Source: Sphingomonas sp. 28-66-16
GTDB lineage: Bacteria; Pseudomonadota; Alphaproteobacteria; Sphingomonadales; Sphingomonadaceae
Direction: 5' to 3'
DNA: 64,000 nucleotides
Assembly (NCBI GenBank): GCA_002281485.1
Contig: NCGF01000006.1
Location: forward strand, 96,345 to 160,344
The notes below the pieces were generated by a model. It was not told the DNA's origin and ran no database searches. It was given only the letters and a program-made list of their open reading frames with translations. Shown one piece after another: positions 53,602 to 62,737 of the stretch; the first letter of the stretch is position 1; each line of letters starts with the position of its first letter. Made by a program: the position numbers and the translations under genes.

Positions 53602-54339
53602 GTGACCGCGCTCGATCCGATGATGGTGCTCGGCGCCTATGCCGTCGGGGTGTTTCCGATGGCCGATCATCGCGAGGCCGACAGCGTCTATTGGGTTGAA
53701 CCCAAGCGCCGGGCGATCCTGCCGCTCGACGGCTTTCGGCTCGCCCGTTCGCTCCGCAAGACGATCGCGGCCGATCGCTTCCGCGTCACGGCGGACACCG
53801 CCTTCGAGGCGATCATCGCGCTGTGCGCCGCGTCGGCGACCGACCGGCCGGAGACCTGGATCAATGCTTCTATCGAGAAAGCCTTCATCGAGTTGCACCA
53901 TATGGGTCACGCGCATTCGGTCGAATGCTGGCAGGACGACGAGCTCGTCGGCGGCCTTTATGGACTGGCGCTCGGTCGGGCGTTTTTCGGCGAAAGCATG
54001 GTCAGCCGCCGGCGCGACGCGTCGAAGGTGGCGCTCGCCTGGCTGGTCGCGCGACTGCGCGTCGGCGGCTTCACCTTGCTCGATTGCCAGTTTCAAACCG
54101 ATCACCTCGCTTCGCTCGGCGCGATCGAAGTCAGCCGCCAGGCCTATGTCGGATTCTTGGCTGGCGCGGTCGAGGGCTGCGTTGCCGGGGCGCTCGGCGG
54201 CGGCGCGGCCGGCTCGGGCTCGACCGCCGCCGGGGATTTCTTCGCGCTCGACCGATTCTCCGATGCCTCGGCCACCGACACCGTAGCGGGGCCGGTTGCC
54301 GGAAAGGTCATCGCGCAGCTCTTGGTCCAGACGTCGTAG
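53602..54339 (+). CDS. aat: Leucyl/phenylalanyl-tRNA--protein transferase
   Basis: This 245-aa enzyme adds Leu or Phe to N-terminal Arg/Lys, marking proteins for ClpS/ClpAP (N-end rule). It shows YAVGVFPMADHREA, VYWVEPKRRAILPL, and ECWQDDELVGGLYGLALGR, with FFGESMVSRRRDASKVAL downstream. GTG 53602 gives the normal N-terminus, with AAGG upstream. The last 196 bp overlap the end of the convergent DUF2155 gene. Confidence 0.93.
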   Translation: MTALDPMMVLGAYAVGVFPMADHREADSVYWVEPKRRAILPLDGFRLARSLRKTIAADRFRVTADTAFEAIIALCAASATDRPETWINASIEKAFIELHHMGHAHSVECWQDDELVGGLYGLALGRAFFGESMVSRRRDASKVALAWLVARLRVGGFTLLDCQFQTDHLASLGAIEVSRQAYVGFLAGAVEGCVAGALGGGAAGSGSTAAGDFFALDRFSDASATDTVAGPVAGKVIAQLLVQTS

Positions 54340-54818
54340 ATCGGATGCTGGACGACGTTTAGCCCGGGACGTTCCTTGAACAGCCACCCCGAAAACACAC
54401 GCCGCCACCTGCGATCATTCTGTTCGACGTCGACCTGAACGAACGCGCCGGTGTAATGGTCGGGTTCCCACGGCGCGGTCTGTTCGCAGGCGCGCAGCCG
54501 GATGACGACCTCACCGATCCGGGTAGCCTCGCCAGGCTTGAGCGTCACGTCGCGGGCTTCACCGTTGCGCTTGTTGAGCAGCCCGAGCACCGCGACCCGC
54601 TGCGCCATCGGCGTCGTGCCGCGGGTAAGCGCCGGATCGGGCGAGATGTCGACGGTCTCGACGTTGCTGGGCCCTTGCGCTTGATCGAGCAGAGTGTCTC
54701 CGACCGGCTTGACCGCAGCGTCGGGAGGGGCCGCGCTGCGCTGCCAGGCCTCGTAGCCGAACCAGGCGCCCAGACCGATCACGATCGCCGCGGCGCCGGC
54801 CAGCAGCCATTTTCTCAT
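54144..54818 (-). CDS. DUF2155 family protein
   Basis: The product is 224 aa with an N-terminal signal or anchor (WLLAGAAAIVIGLGAWFGY), the DUF2155 core (VAVLGLLNKRNGEARDVTLK, RACEQTAPWEPDH, RVFSGWLFKERPGLNVV, YDVWTKSCAM) and a Pro/Ala-rich tail. The family is alphaproteobacterial and uncharacterised. Two Cys residues could pair in the periplasm. It is coupled to the NDUFA12-like gene (ATGA overlap), and its 3' end runs opposite aat for 196 bp. Confidence 0.88.
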   Translation of the reverse strand: MRKWLLAGAAAIVIGLGAWFGYEAWQRSAAPPDAAVKPVGDTLLDQAQGPSNVETVDISPDPALTRGTTPMAQRVAVLGLLNKRNGEARDVTLKPGEATRIGEVVIRLRACEQTAPWEPDHYTGAFVQVDVEQNDRRWRRVFSGWLFKERPGLNVVQHPIYDVWTKSCAMTFPATGPATVSVAEASENRSSAKKSPAAVEPEPAAPPPSAPATQPSTAPAKNPT

Positions 54819-55207
54819 TCGCCCGGCATCCAGGCTTCATAGTCCCCCGTCGCGCCGGCGCGGTGGCCGCCGCGTTCCAGCGCGCCGGCAGGGCGATAAG
54901 CAGCGTCGGTCCCGGTCTGGTTGGGCAACGGGGCCTTCTGCCATCGCCGCGCGGGCAGCGCCGCAGCATCGGGCACCAGATCGGTCTGGTGATGCAACCA
55001 GCCGAACCATTCCGGCGGCACGCGGCTGGCGTCATTGGCGCCGCGATAGATCACCCAGCGGCGCGCGATCCCGTTCGGATCGACGCCGCCCTCAAAATAG
55101 ACATTGCCGAGCGAATCGGTGCCAATGCGCGCCTTGCTGCGCAGCGCTCGGTTGGTGCCGATGGTGGCGCCATTCCACCAGGTGAAGATCGATGCGAGAA
55201 CGCCCAT
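54815..55207 (-). CDS. NDUFA12-like accessory subunit of respiratory complex I
   Basis: This 130-aa protein has WWNGATIGTNRALRSKARIG, RRWVIYRG, and VPPEWFGWLHHQTDL, the hallmarks of the NDUFA12/B17.2 family, an accessory subunit shared by alphaproteobacterial and mitochondrial complex I. The frame continues upstream but homology begins at ATG 55207 (GVLASIFTWW). The stop overlaps the DUF2155 start by four bases. Confidence 0.93.
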   Translation of the reverse strand: MGVLASIFTWWNGATIGTNRALRSKARIGTDSLGNVYFEGGVDPNGIARRWVIYRGANDASRVPPEWFGWLHHQTDLVPDAAALPARRWQKAPLPNQTGTDAAYRPAGALERGGHRAGATGDYEAWMPGE

Positions 55208-55280
55208 GCGGTGCCGCTTAGCCCGGGCCGCCCGCGCCATCAATCGCTTTCGGGCCATCGCCTCCCGGCGACCGTTACGA

Positions 55281-55784
55281 TCATCGGGGTCGCCCGTCCC
55301 AAGAAACCCTGTCGTCCTCGCTGATCCCCAGCGCCGACGATCGACCGCCGCGGATTTCGAGCACCGCCGAGACGGGCTCGCCCGAGGGGATTTGCGCCTC
55401 GCTGAACGGCACGGTATTTTCGGCGATCCGCGCGATGGACCCATCGGGACGGATGAAAATGATGTCGAGCGGGCTCGGCGTATTCTTCATCCAGAAATTT
55501 GCTTCGCTCGGTGGGCCTCCATCGGCGGGATAGGGCGCGAACAGCATCCCGCCATCCGGCGCAATGTCGGTACGATACATCAGCCCGCGCGCCTGCTCGG
55601 CCGCGGTCCGAGCGACCTCGACCCGGAATCGATGCGGCCCGTTGGGGCTCGTGATCGTCACGCCGATCGTCCCCACGGCGGCGGCGCCGGCGATCGGCGA
55701 ATTGGCGGTCTCTTTCGAGCAGGCGGCTAGCAGGATCGCGCTCGTCACCAGCGCCAGCCAAATGCGCCGTATCGAAATATGCAT
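55281..55784 (-). CDS. DUF192 lipoprotein
   Basis: The product is 167 aa: a lipoprotein signal (LALVTSAILLAACS) followed by the DUF192 domain (FRVEVARTAAEQARGLMYR, FWMKNTPSPLDIIFI, VSAVLEIRGG). The fold is a small beta barrel of unknown role in the envelope. It lies 8 bp after the cold-shock-domain gene and 73 bp before the NDUFA12-like gene, all on the same strand. Confidence 0.9.
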   Translation of the reverse strand: MHISIRRIWLALVTSAILLAACSKETANSPIAGAAAVGTIGVTITSPNGPHRFRVEVARTAAEQARGLMYRTDIAPDGGMLFAPYPADGGPPSEANFWMKNTPSPLDIIFIRPDGSIARIAENTVPFSEAQIPSGEPVSAVLEIRGGRSSALGISEDDRVSWDGRPR

Positions 55785-55792
55785 CTTCGGCG

Positions 55793-56395
55793 TCAGCCTT
55801 CCCGTTCGACGAGCACCGCCAACGGGCCTTTGCGCCCCTCGCAGATCCGCGCACGCAGCATCTGATCGGGCTCGACATCGGTAATCCCGGCACGGCGCAA
55901 CGTTTCCATGTGCACGAAAATATCGGCGGAATCGCTTCCCCGCATCAGAAATCCGTAGCCCTTCAGCCGGTTGAACCATTTCACCGTCACCGGCTCGAAC
56001 GGACCGGCGGCGTCGACCAGCGCAACGAGATCGGGGCGATCGGCACCCGTCCTGTCGCGCAGAGCGGGCTCGACCGCTGTGGTCAGGTCGATCGAAAGCA
56101 CCTCGCATGCCTGGAAGCCGCGATCCCGACGAATCGCGAGACACTCGAGACGCGTTCCCTCGGGCAGGCTGCGACGGCCATGGCGTTGCAAGACCGAAAA
56201 ATGGACCAGAACGTCGCCCAATCCCGGTTCATCGGCGACGAGAAAGCCGAACCCGCGGGTGACATCGAACCACTTCAGCATGCCCGAAACGTGGCGCGCC
56301 GTCCCATCGACCTGCCCCGCCTGCGCGCCCGCCACGCCGGCGGCGGCGTCGTGGCCAACCGTCGAAAGCGGCTCGAATCTTGATTCCATCTGCAT
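55793..56395 (-). CDS. Protein with two cold-shock domains
   Basis: The product is 200 aa. Domain 1 (about residues 36-100) has KWFDVTRGFGFLVAD and DVLVHFSVLQ. Domain 2 (about 135-198) has VKWFNRLKGYGFLMRG and DIFVHMETLRRAGI. These carry the RNP1 (KGYGF-like) and RNP2 (VFVH-like) nucleic-acid-binding motifs. The double-domain form is found in alphaproteobacteria such as Caulobacter, where such proteins act in cold or stationary phase. It probably forms a unit with the DUF192 gene. Confidence 0.9.
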   Translation of the reverse strand: MQMESRFEPLSTVGHDAAAGVAGAQAGQVDGTARHVSGMLKWFDVTRGFGFLVADEPGLGDVLVHFSVLQRHGRRSLPEGTRLECLAIRRDRGFQACEVLSIDLTTAVEPALRDRTGADRPDLVALVDAAGPFEPVTVKWFNRLKGYGFLMRGSDSADIFVHMETLRRAGITDVEPDQMLRARICEGRKGPLAVLVEREG

Positions 56396-56459
56396 CGCAA
56401 CGGCCCCCCGTCAGGAAATGCTATCACAGGATCGGCGAATCGGGGAAAAAATTGTGCAG

Positions 56460-56993
56460 CTACCGAGCTTCATCCAGATTTTCGGTGTCCTCTCCCGGCG
56501 CCATGGCCACGATGCGCCGCGCCAGATCGAACGAATGCCCACCCCTGATCATGCTTGCCAGTTGCTTTTGCTGGATCGCGCGATCGGCGATCACCGTGCC
56601 GTAAGGGCCGATCCGGCGCTTGGCGGCAAAGCGGAGCGCTGCATCGATCGCCCGCGCGGCAATCGCCGGCGCGATCGCCTCGGCATCCTCGGCTTCGATC
56701 CCTGCCTGTCGCAACGCGCCCGCGACACGGCGTGCGCCCAGCCCGCGGCGCGCCATCGCGGCCGCCCGGGCTTCTCCAAAGGAGCGATCGTCGATATACC
56801 CGAGTGCCGCGAGTCGATCGGCCAGTTCGGCAACGTCGACCGGACTGCCCGCCCATCCCCGCGCCTGCACCTTGCGCTCGAGATAGGCCGTGAGCCGGGC
56901 GCGCGTGGTGGCAAAACGCTCGACATAGCGAAGCGCAAGTCGCTCAAGGGTCGCGGAGTCGAGCGGGGGCTGGAAACGTGCCGATGGGCGCAT
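56460..56993 (-). CDS. recX: RecX-like regulatory protein
   Basis: The product is 177 aa (from ATG 56993) of three-helix repeats typical of RecX: LALRYVERFATTRARLTAYL, ADRLAALGYIDDRSFGEA, and RRGLGARRVAGALRQAGI. RecX inhibits RecA filament growth. No recA is nearby. The start is uncertain; ATG 57044 would add 17 residues. It diverges from the acyl-AMP ligase gene. Confidence 0.84.
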   Translation of the reverse strand: MRPSARFQPPLDSATLERLALRYVERFATTRARLTAYLERKVQARGWAGSPVDVAELADRLAALGYIDDRSFGEARAAAMARRGLGARRVAGALRQAGIEAEDAEAIAPAIAARAIDAALRFAAKRRIGPYGTVIADRAIQQKQLASMIRGGHSFDLARRIVAMAPGEDTENLDEAR

Positions 56994-57098
56994 GCCATGA
57001 TTATGCCACAGTCGGACCGGATTTTGAACGCCCCGTTGAGCCATGGCATCGTGCTTAATCGTTGGACGTAACGACAAGAAGTCTCGATCAGGGGCATA

Positions 57099-58880
57099 AT
57101 GACAATGAGATTGGAAAGCGGGCATATGGAAGTCGAGCCGGTGATCAATCACTCGCCTGTCCTGCTACCCACGCCGACGCAGGACGATCTGCCGCGTCGG
57201 TTCGCCGATTTCGAAACGCTCGGCGAAGCACTGGATTACGCCGCTGCCGGACAGCGCGGCCTGAATTTTCACGATCCCCGCGGCACGCTGGCGCGGCCCT
57301 ATGGCTATGCCGAGCTTCGCACCGATGCGATCGACGCCGCGTTGCGGCTGATTGCTATGGGGGTGCAGCCGGGCGACCGAATCGCGCTCGTCGCCGAAAC
57401 CGGCCCCGAATTCGCTGCGCTTTTCTTCGGTGTCGTCTACGCGGGGGCGTGGCCCGTCCCGCTGCCGTTGCCGACATCGTTCGGTGGCCGCGATTCCTAC
57501 ATCGAGCAGATTCGCGTTCAGCTCGGCAGCTGCGACCCTTCCTTGCTGATCTATCCGCCCGAACTCGCCCAAATGGCGGACGAAGCTGCTCGATTGGCCG
57601 ATGTGGCCGGGATTGATTGGGCGACGCTCGCGGCGCGCCCTGCCCCGACGAGCCGGCTGCCTCAGGCCGGCCCCGACGATATCGCCTATCTACAATATTC
57701 GAGCGGATCGACGCGCTTTCCGCATGGGGTAGCGGTCACCCACCGGGCGCTGCTCAACAACCTTGCCGCGCATGGCCATGGCATGGCGCTGATCGACACC
57801 GATCGCTGCATTTCATGGTTGCCCTGGTACCACGACATGGGCCTGGTCGGGTGTTTCCTGTCGCCGATCGCGAACCAGGTTTCGGTCGACTATCTCAAGA
57901 CCGAGGATTTCGCGCGACGTCCGCTTGCCTGGCTCGATCTGATCACCCGCAATCAAGGCACCACGGTGAGCTATTCGCCGACGTTTGGCTATGACATCTG
58001 CGCGCGCCGCATGTCGAGCCAGACCAAGGCATCGAAACGCTTCGATCTCTCGCGCTGGCGGCTGGCCGGTAACGGTGCCGACATGATCCGGCCCGATGTC
58101 ATGCAGCATTTCGTCGATGCCTTCAGCGACGCCGGCTTCGAGGCATCGGCGTTCCTGCCGAGCTATGGCCTCGCCGAGGCGACGCTGGCGGTGTCGATCA
58201 TGCCGCCGGGCGAAGGGATCCGGGTCGAGCTGGTCGAGGAAACCCAGTTGTCGGGCGTCGCCGCCGGTCAGGATCGGCCGCAGCGTTATCGTGCGATCGT
58301 CAATTGCGGCAAACCGGTCCGCGACATGCGCGTCGAAGTGCGCGAGGAAGACGGCACGCCTTTGCCCGAACGCGCAATCGGCAAGATTTGGTGCAGCGGC
58401 CCGTCGATCATGGCGGGCTATTTCCGCGATCCGGAAGCGACGGCAGCGTGCATGGTCGATGGTTGGCTCGATACCGGTGACATGGGCTACATGTCCGACG
58501 GCTATGTCTATATCGTCGGTCGCGCGAAGGACATGATCATCGTCAATGGTCGCAATCATTGGCCGCAGGACATCGAATGGGCGGTCGAGCAGCTGCCGGG
58601 CTTCAAGGCCGGCGATATCGCCGCGTTCGCGATCACCACGCCGGGCGGCGAAGAGACGCCAGCGGTGCTTGTCCAATGTCGCAGCTCGGACGATGCCGAG
58701 CGCAGCCGCCTGCGCGACGAAATCCGCGAGCGCGTTCGATCGGTGACCGGGATGAACTGCGTAATCGAGCTCATTCCGCCGCGCACCCTGCCACGGACCA
58801 GTTCAGGCAAGCTCAGCCGGGCCAAGGCCCGCAATCTCTATCTGGCCGGCGAGATCAAGCCCTATGCGATTGCTGCCTGA
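57099..58880 (+). CDS. Fatty-acyl-AMP ligase (FAAL) family protein
   Basis: This is a 593-aa adenylating enzyme. It shows YLQYSSGSTRFPHGVAVTH (ATP loop), WLPWYHDMGLVG (typical of FAALs), ACMVDGWLDTGDMGYM and the C-terminal Lys in SSGKLSRAK. FAALs activate fatty acids as acyl-AMP and load them on acyl carrier proteins for lipid or polyketide synthesis. No carrier protein or synthase lies next to it, so the product is open. AGGGG precedes ATG 57099. A palindrome (CGAAATA/TATTTCG, 58907-58925) follows the stop. Confidence 0.9.
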   Translation: MTMRLESGHMEVEPVINHSPVLLPTPTQDDLPRRFADFETLGEALDYAAAGQRGLNFHDPRGTLARPYGYAELRTDAIDAALRLIAMGVQPGDRIALVAETGPEFAALFFGVVYAGAWPVPLPLPTSFGGRDSYIEQIRVQLGSCDPSLLIYPPELAQMADEAARLADVAGIDWATLAARPAPTSRLPQAGPDDIAYLQYSSGSTRFPHGVAVTHRALLNNLAAHGHGMALIDTDRCISWLPWYHDMGLVGCFLSPIANQVSVDYLKTEDFARRPLAWLDLITRNQGTTVSYSPTFGYDICARRMSSQTKASKRFDLSRWRLAGNGADMIRPDVMQHFVDAFSDAGFEASAFLPSYGLAEATLAVSIMPPGEGIRVELVEETQLSGVAAGQDRPQRYRAIVNCGKPVRDMRVEVREEDGTPLPERAIGKIWCSGPSIMAGYFRDPEATAACMVDGWLDTGDMGYMSDGYVYIVGRAKDMIIVNGRNHWPQDIEWAVEQLPGFKAGDIAAFAITTPGGEETPAVLVQCRSSDDAERSRLRDEIRERVRSVTGMNCVIELIPPRTLPRTSSGKLSRAKARNLYLAGEIKPYAIAA

Positions 58881-58981
58881 GCAGCCCGCCGCGCGGATAA
58901 AAGGCACGAAATAGAGATTATTTCGGCCAAATCGTTCTTAGCCTAACCATCCGCTAAGGAACTGGCGGCTATATCCGGGGC

Positions 58982-61348
58982 GTGAGCACCAAAGCCGCCT
59001 CGCAATTTGCCAAGCCCAAGATCGACGCGCGTGCGTTGCTGGGGCTCTATGACCCGGCCGATTCGACCGACTGGGGGCCGATCCGTGCTGCCCAGTTGAA
59101 TGCCGGTCGCCATCTCGCGCTGTTCATGCTTGGCGCCAACGTAATCGGCGCGGCGATGACGATCCTGATCTGTGGCGCGCTCGCACCCAATTGGGCGCTG
59201 ATCAGCTGGGGTTCGATCACCGCTGCGGTAGCCGCTGCCATTGCCTTCCGTCGTCTCTCCGCAGAATATCGCGACGCATACACCGCGCCGCTGAGCGCGG
59301 TGCGCAATACCGTCTTCGAAGGCGTCGCGCTCGGCGCGGTGTGGTCGCTGCCGCCGCTCCTGCTCGGCACCCGGGCCGAATCGGCATCGGCGCTCGGCCT
59401 GTGGATCGTGCTGTCGGTGCTGATGACGGCATCGGCAGTCGCGATGGCTGCGCTGCCGCTCGCCACGATCGGCTTCATCGCTACTCTGGGAATAGCGATC
59501 GGGGCGATGCTCTACCTGATCGCCGGGCCCTTGCTGGCCGGTGCTGCTCTGCTGTTCGCCGCGCTGCTGATCCTTGGCTGCTTCGTTCGGGCAAAGGCGC
59601 TTGTGGTGATCCGCGCGTCCGAAATCGCGCTCGCCGAACGCGACGAAACTGTCAGCCTGCTGCTCAACGACGCCGAAGACAAAAGCGCCGACTGGCTGTG
59701 GGAAATCGATACCGGTCGGCGGATCGTCCGCGCCAGCCCGCGCTTCGCCTATGCGGTCGGGCTCGATCCGGTATCGATCAACAAGATGCCGTTTCTTCAG
59801 CTGCTGGCGGGGCCGACCTGGGAAGCCGGCAATTTCGCCCCCGGTCTGCGCACGCTCGCCGAAAAGCTCAAGAACCGCGAAGCTTTTCGCGATCTCGTGA
59901 TACCGATTACCGTCAAGGATGAGCTGCGCTGCTGGGAAATCGCCGCGAGTCCGCGCTATGACGAACAGGGCGTGTTCGTCGGCTTTCGCGGCGTCGGATC
60001 CGACGTCACCGAGGCGCGCGCCTCGGCCGACAAGATCAATCGGATGGCGCGCTATGATCCGCTCACCGGCCTCCCAAATCGCCTGCTGGTCCATGAATTT
60101 CTGGAACGCGCGATCGCCGAGGCCGAGAAATGGGGCTCACGCTGTGTGTTCCTGATGATCGATCTCGATCGATTCAAGGCGATCAACGATTCGCTCGGCC
60201 ATCCCGTCGGCGATCGCCTGCTTACCCGCGTCGCCGAACGAATTTCGCAATTGATAGACGATGGCGATCTTGTCGGACGGCTCGGCGGCGACGAGTTTGC
60301 GGTCGTCATTCGCGACGGTAGCGATTCGGCGAAGATCGAGCGGCTGGCGCTGTCGATCATCCAGGCGATCAGCCAGCCTTATGAGATCGACCAGAACACG
60401 CTCTATATCGGCGCAAGCATTGGCCTTGCCATAGGCCCGCGCGATGGCCGGACCGCCGAAATGCTGATTCGCTCGGCCGATCTCGCGCTTTATCGCTCGA
60501 AAGATGCCGGCGGCGGCGTATTCCATCTCTATGAGCCACAGTTGCACATTGTGGCCGAAGAACGCCGCGTCCTTGAAATGGCGCTGCGCAGCGCGCTTCA
60601 GAACGACGAACTTCATCTCAACTATCAACCGGTCGTCAGCGCCGAAACCGGCCGGCTGACCGGCTTCGAAGCGCTGCTGCGTTGGCAGAGCCCGGTCTTC
60701 GGTGCGGTCTCGCCGGTCAAGTTCATCCCGCTCGCCGAAGACACTCGGCTGATCGCGCCGATCGGCGAATGGGTATTGCGCACCGCCTGCGCCGAGGCTG
60801 CGCGCTGGCCCGATCCGGTGCGCGTGGCGGTCAACGTCTCGCCGCAACAGCTTCACAACCCGCAGTTCGTGACGATCGTCGCGTCGGCGCTCGCGAACAG
60901 CGGTCTCTCGGCCGAGCGTCTCGAACTCGAGGTTACCGAGAGCGTCTTCATGAGCGAGGGCACTTGCGCGACCAAGGTGCTGGAGAAGATCCTCGATCTC
61001 GGGGTCAAGCTCTCTCTCGACGATTTCGGCACGGGCTATTCGTCGCTCGGCTATCTCAGCCGGACGCGCTTCTCATCGATCAAGATCGATCGCAGCTTCG
61101 TGCAGGGCGCGTCGAAGAAGGTGCCAGAGGCGATCGCGATCATCCGCGCCGTCGTCGCGTTAGCCCAGTCGCTCGGCATGGCGACCACGGCTGAGGGCGT
61201 CGAAACCGAGGACGAGCATCACATGGTCCGCGATCTCGGCTGCACCAAGGTCCAGGGCTATTATTTCGGGCGTCCCCTGCCAGTCACCGAGGCGCGGATC
61301 GTCGCCCAGAGCGTGGCGCCGCGCAGCAGAGACACCGCCGCCGCCTGA
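58982..61348 (+). CDS. Membrane-bound GGDEF-EAL cyclic-di-GMP protein with PAS domain
   Basis: The product is 788 aa: five to seven helices (about residues 44-205), a PAS-like sensor domain (about 225-345), GGDEF (RLGGDEFAVV near 435-439) and EAL (FEALLRW near 563) domains. Both active-site motifs are intact, including DDFGTGYSSL in the EAL loop, so it may make and break c-di-GMP; which activity dominates cannot be said. GTG 58982 is the start, 101 bp after the acyl-AMP ligase. Confidence 0.93.
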   Translation: MSTKAASQFAKPKIDARALLGLYDPADSTDWGPIRAAQLNAGRHLALFMLGANVIGAAMTILICGALAPNWALISWGSITAAVAAAIAFRRLSAEYRDAYTAPLSAVRNTVFEGVALGAVWSLPPLLLGTRAESASALGLWIVLSVLMTASAVAMAALPLATIGFIATLGIAIGAMLYLIAGPLLAGAALLFAALLILGCFVRAKALVVIRASEIALAERDETVSLLLNDAEDKSADWLWEIDTGRRIVRASPRFAYAVGLDPVSINKMPFLQLLAGPTWEAGNFAPGLRTLAEKLKNREAFRDLVIPITVKDELRCWEIAASPRYDEQGVFVGFRGVGSDVTEARASADKINRMARYDPLTGLPNRLLVHEFLERAIAEAEKWGSRCVFLMIDLDRFKAINDSLGHPVGDRLLTRVAERISQLIDDGDLVGRLGGDEFAVVIRDGSDSAKIERLALSIIQAISQPYEIDQNTLYIGASIGLAIGPRDGRTAEMLIRSADLALYRSKDAGGGVFHLYEPQLHIVAEERRVLEMALRSALQNDELHLNYQPVVSAETGRLTGFEALLRWQSPVFGAVSPVKFIPLAEDTRLIAPIGEWVLRTACAEAARWPDPVRVAVNVSPQQLHNPQFVTIVASALANSGLSAERLELEVTESVFMSEGTCATKVLEKILDLGVKLSLDDFGTGYSSLGYLSRTRFSSIKIDRSFVQGASKKVPEAIAIIRAVVALAQSLGMATTAEGVETEDEHHMVRDLGCTKVQGYYFGRPLPVTEARIVAQSVAPRSRDTAAA

Positions 61349-61415
61349 TCCTCGCGCACGCCGTGCGAAGCTATCTTGCCCAATCGGTGGCGCGGCGTTA
61401 GAGGCGGGGCGCGAT

Positions 61416-61492
61416 AGGGGTGTAGCTCAGCTGGTTAGAGCGTCGGTCTCCAAAACCGAAGGCCCTCGGTTCGAGTCCGAGCTCCCCTGCCA
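61416..61492 (+). tRNA. trnW: tRNA-Trp (CCA anticodon)
   Basis: A 77-nt cloverleaf with encoded CCA end. Acceptor AGGGGTG/CTCCCCT has one T-T mismatch, the anticodon stem is TCGGT/ACCGA with loop CTCCAAA, the T arm is CTCGG TTCGAGT CCGAG, and the discriminator base is G. The anticodon CCA is at 61450-61452. It precedes secE-nusG, the usual place for tRNA-Trp in bacteria. Confidence 0.97.
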
Positions 61493-61641
61493 TTCGCTTC
61501 GCGCCATCTTGCCTTTCGGCCGCGCCGACGCTAGATGCCTTTTCTATTCCGAAAATGGGGATGGGCGCGGCCGGTTCGACAAGGACCGGGCGGCGGCTCT
61601 TTGCCCGGCAGCGGATCACAATCGAGGCGAGGTCGAACCCC

Positions 61642-61839
61642 GTGGCTAAGACGACACCGATCGAATTCATGCGCCAGGTGCAGGCCGAGACCAAGAAGGT
61701 CGTCTGGCCGACCCGGCGCGAGACCGTGATGACCGGCATCATGGTGGTGCTGATGACGACGCTGCTCGGCGTGTTCTTCTTCACGATCGATTCGATCTTC
61801 GAGGCGATCGTCAAGATGCTGCTGACGATCGCCCGATAA
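61642..61839 (+). CDS. secE: Protein translocase subunit SecE
   Basis: This is a 65-aa protein with the SecE pattern: AKTTPIEFMRQVQAETKKVV, the conserved VWPTRRET amphipathic turn and one transmembrane helix (TGIMVVLMTTLLGVFFFTI). GTG 61642 starts the conserved part. SecE clamps the SecY channel. It lies 46 bp before nusG, as in most bacteria. Confidence 0.95.
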   Translation: MAKTTPIEFMRQVQAETKKVVWPTRRETVMTGIMVVLMTTLLGVFFFTIDSIFEAIVKMLLTIAR

Positions 61840-61885
61840 GCGGCGCAACGGGCAACTCGCACCAAGAATTAGGACGCATACACGC

Positions 61886-62422
61886 ATGGCGCGCTGGTAC
61901 ATCATTCACGCTTATTCGGGTTTCGAGGGCAAGGTCCGCGATTCGATCATGGCCGAGGCGACCCGCATGGGGCTCGACCGGCTGGTCGAGGCGATCGAGG
62001 TGCCGACCGAGACCGTCACCGAGGCGCGCCGCGGCAAGAAGATCCAGGTCGAGCGCAAATTCATGCCCGGCTATGTGCTCGCCAAGCTCGACATGACCGA
62101 CCAGGTCTATCACCTCGTCAAGAACACCCCCAAGGTCACCGGCTTTCTGGGCGCGATGGGCAAGCCCCAGGCGATCAGCGAGACCGAAGCCGCGCGGATG
62201 CTCTCGACCAAGGAAGAGGCCGCCGCCAACGTCAAGCAGCAGGTCAAGGTCGATTACGAGATCGGCGATGCGGTGAAAGTGCTCGACGGCCCGTTCGCGA
62301 GCTTCAACGGCACCGTCGAGGAACTCGATTTCGACAAGTCGAAGGTCAAGGTATCGGTCTCGATCTTCGGCCGCGCGACGCCGGTGGAACTCGATTTCGA
62401 GCAGGTCGAGCGCGTCAAGTAA
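61886..62422 (+). CDS. nusG: Transcription termination/antitermination factor NusG
   Basis: This 178-aa protein has an N-terminal NGN domain (ARWYIIHAYSGFEGKV, KFMPGYVLAKLDM, TGFLGAMGKPQ) and a C-terminal KOW domain (GDAVKVLDGPFASFNGTVEE). It binds RNA polymerase and links transcription to translation or Rho. The ribosomal protein gene rplK that usually follows is not found in the remaining 1.5 kb. Confidence 0.97.
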   Translation: MARWYIIHAYSGFEGKVRDSIMAEATRMGLDRLVEAIEVPTETVTEARRGKKIQVERKFMPGYVLAKLDMTDQVYHLVKNTPKVTGFLGAMGKPQAISETEAARMLSTKEEAAANVKQQVKVDYEIGDAVKVLDGPFASFNGTVEELDFDKSKVKVSVSIFGRATPVELDFEQVERVK

Positions 62423-62551
62423 GGCGACGGGCGCGAGGGATTGGCGCACGCCGGTCCCGGGACGCCCAAGCCCCGAGCCCCGAGCCGCAAGCCCCGGGCG
62501 GCGGGCCAAGCCCGGCGAGAAAACGCCCCGAGCGAAGACGCGGGCGGCGCG

Positions 62552-62737
62552 ATGCGGCTGTCGGAGGATATGCCGCACGGATATGTGATGCGAGGCGTCA
62601 CGGTGATCGATCCGCCGGCAGACACGGCGCCCCCGAAGCCGGCAGGGCTGGTCGTCCCGGTGGTGGACCGCAATCGGGCTGACCGTGGCGGCAGCGCCCC
62701 CAGCGCGCCCGCCGGCCCGCGCCGCCGCGACGGTTAA
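62552..62737 (+). CDS. Short Pro/Arg-rich hypothetical protein
   Basis: A 61-codon frame starts at ATG 62552 (RLSEDMPHGYVMRGVTVIDP) and may extend to TTG 62441, 19 bp after nusG. The residues are mostly Pro, Ala, Arg and Gly, with no known domain. It could be a real small gene or GC-rich noise; the ribosome site is poor. From 62738 to 62998 nothing coding is seen beyond short unsupported frames. Confidence 0.25.
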   Translation: MRLSEDMPHGYVMRGVTVIDPPADTAPPKPAGLVVPVVDRNRADRGGSAPSAPAGPRRRDG

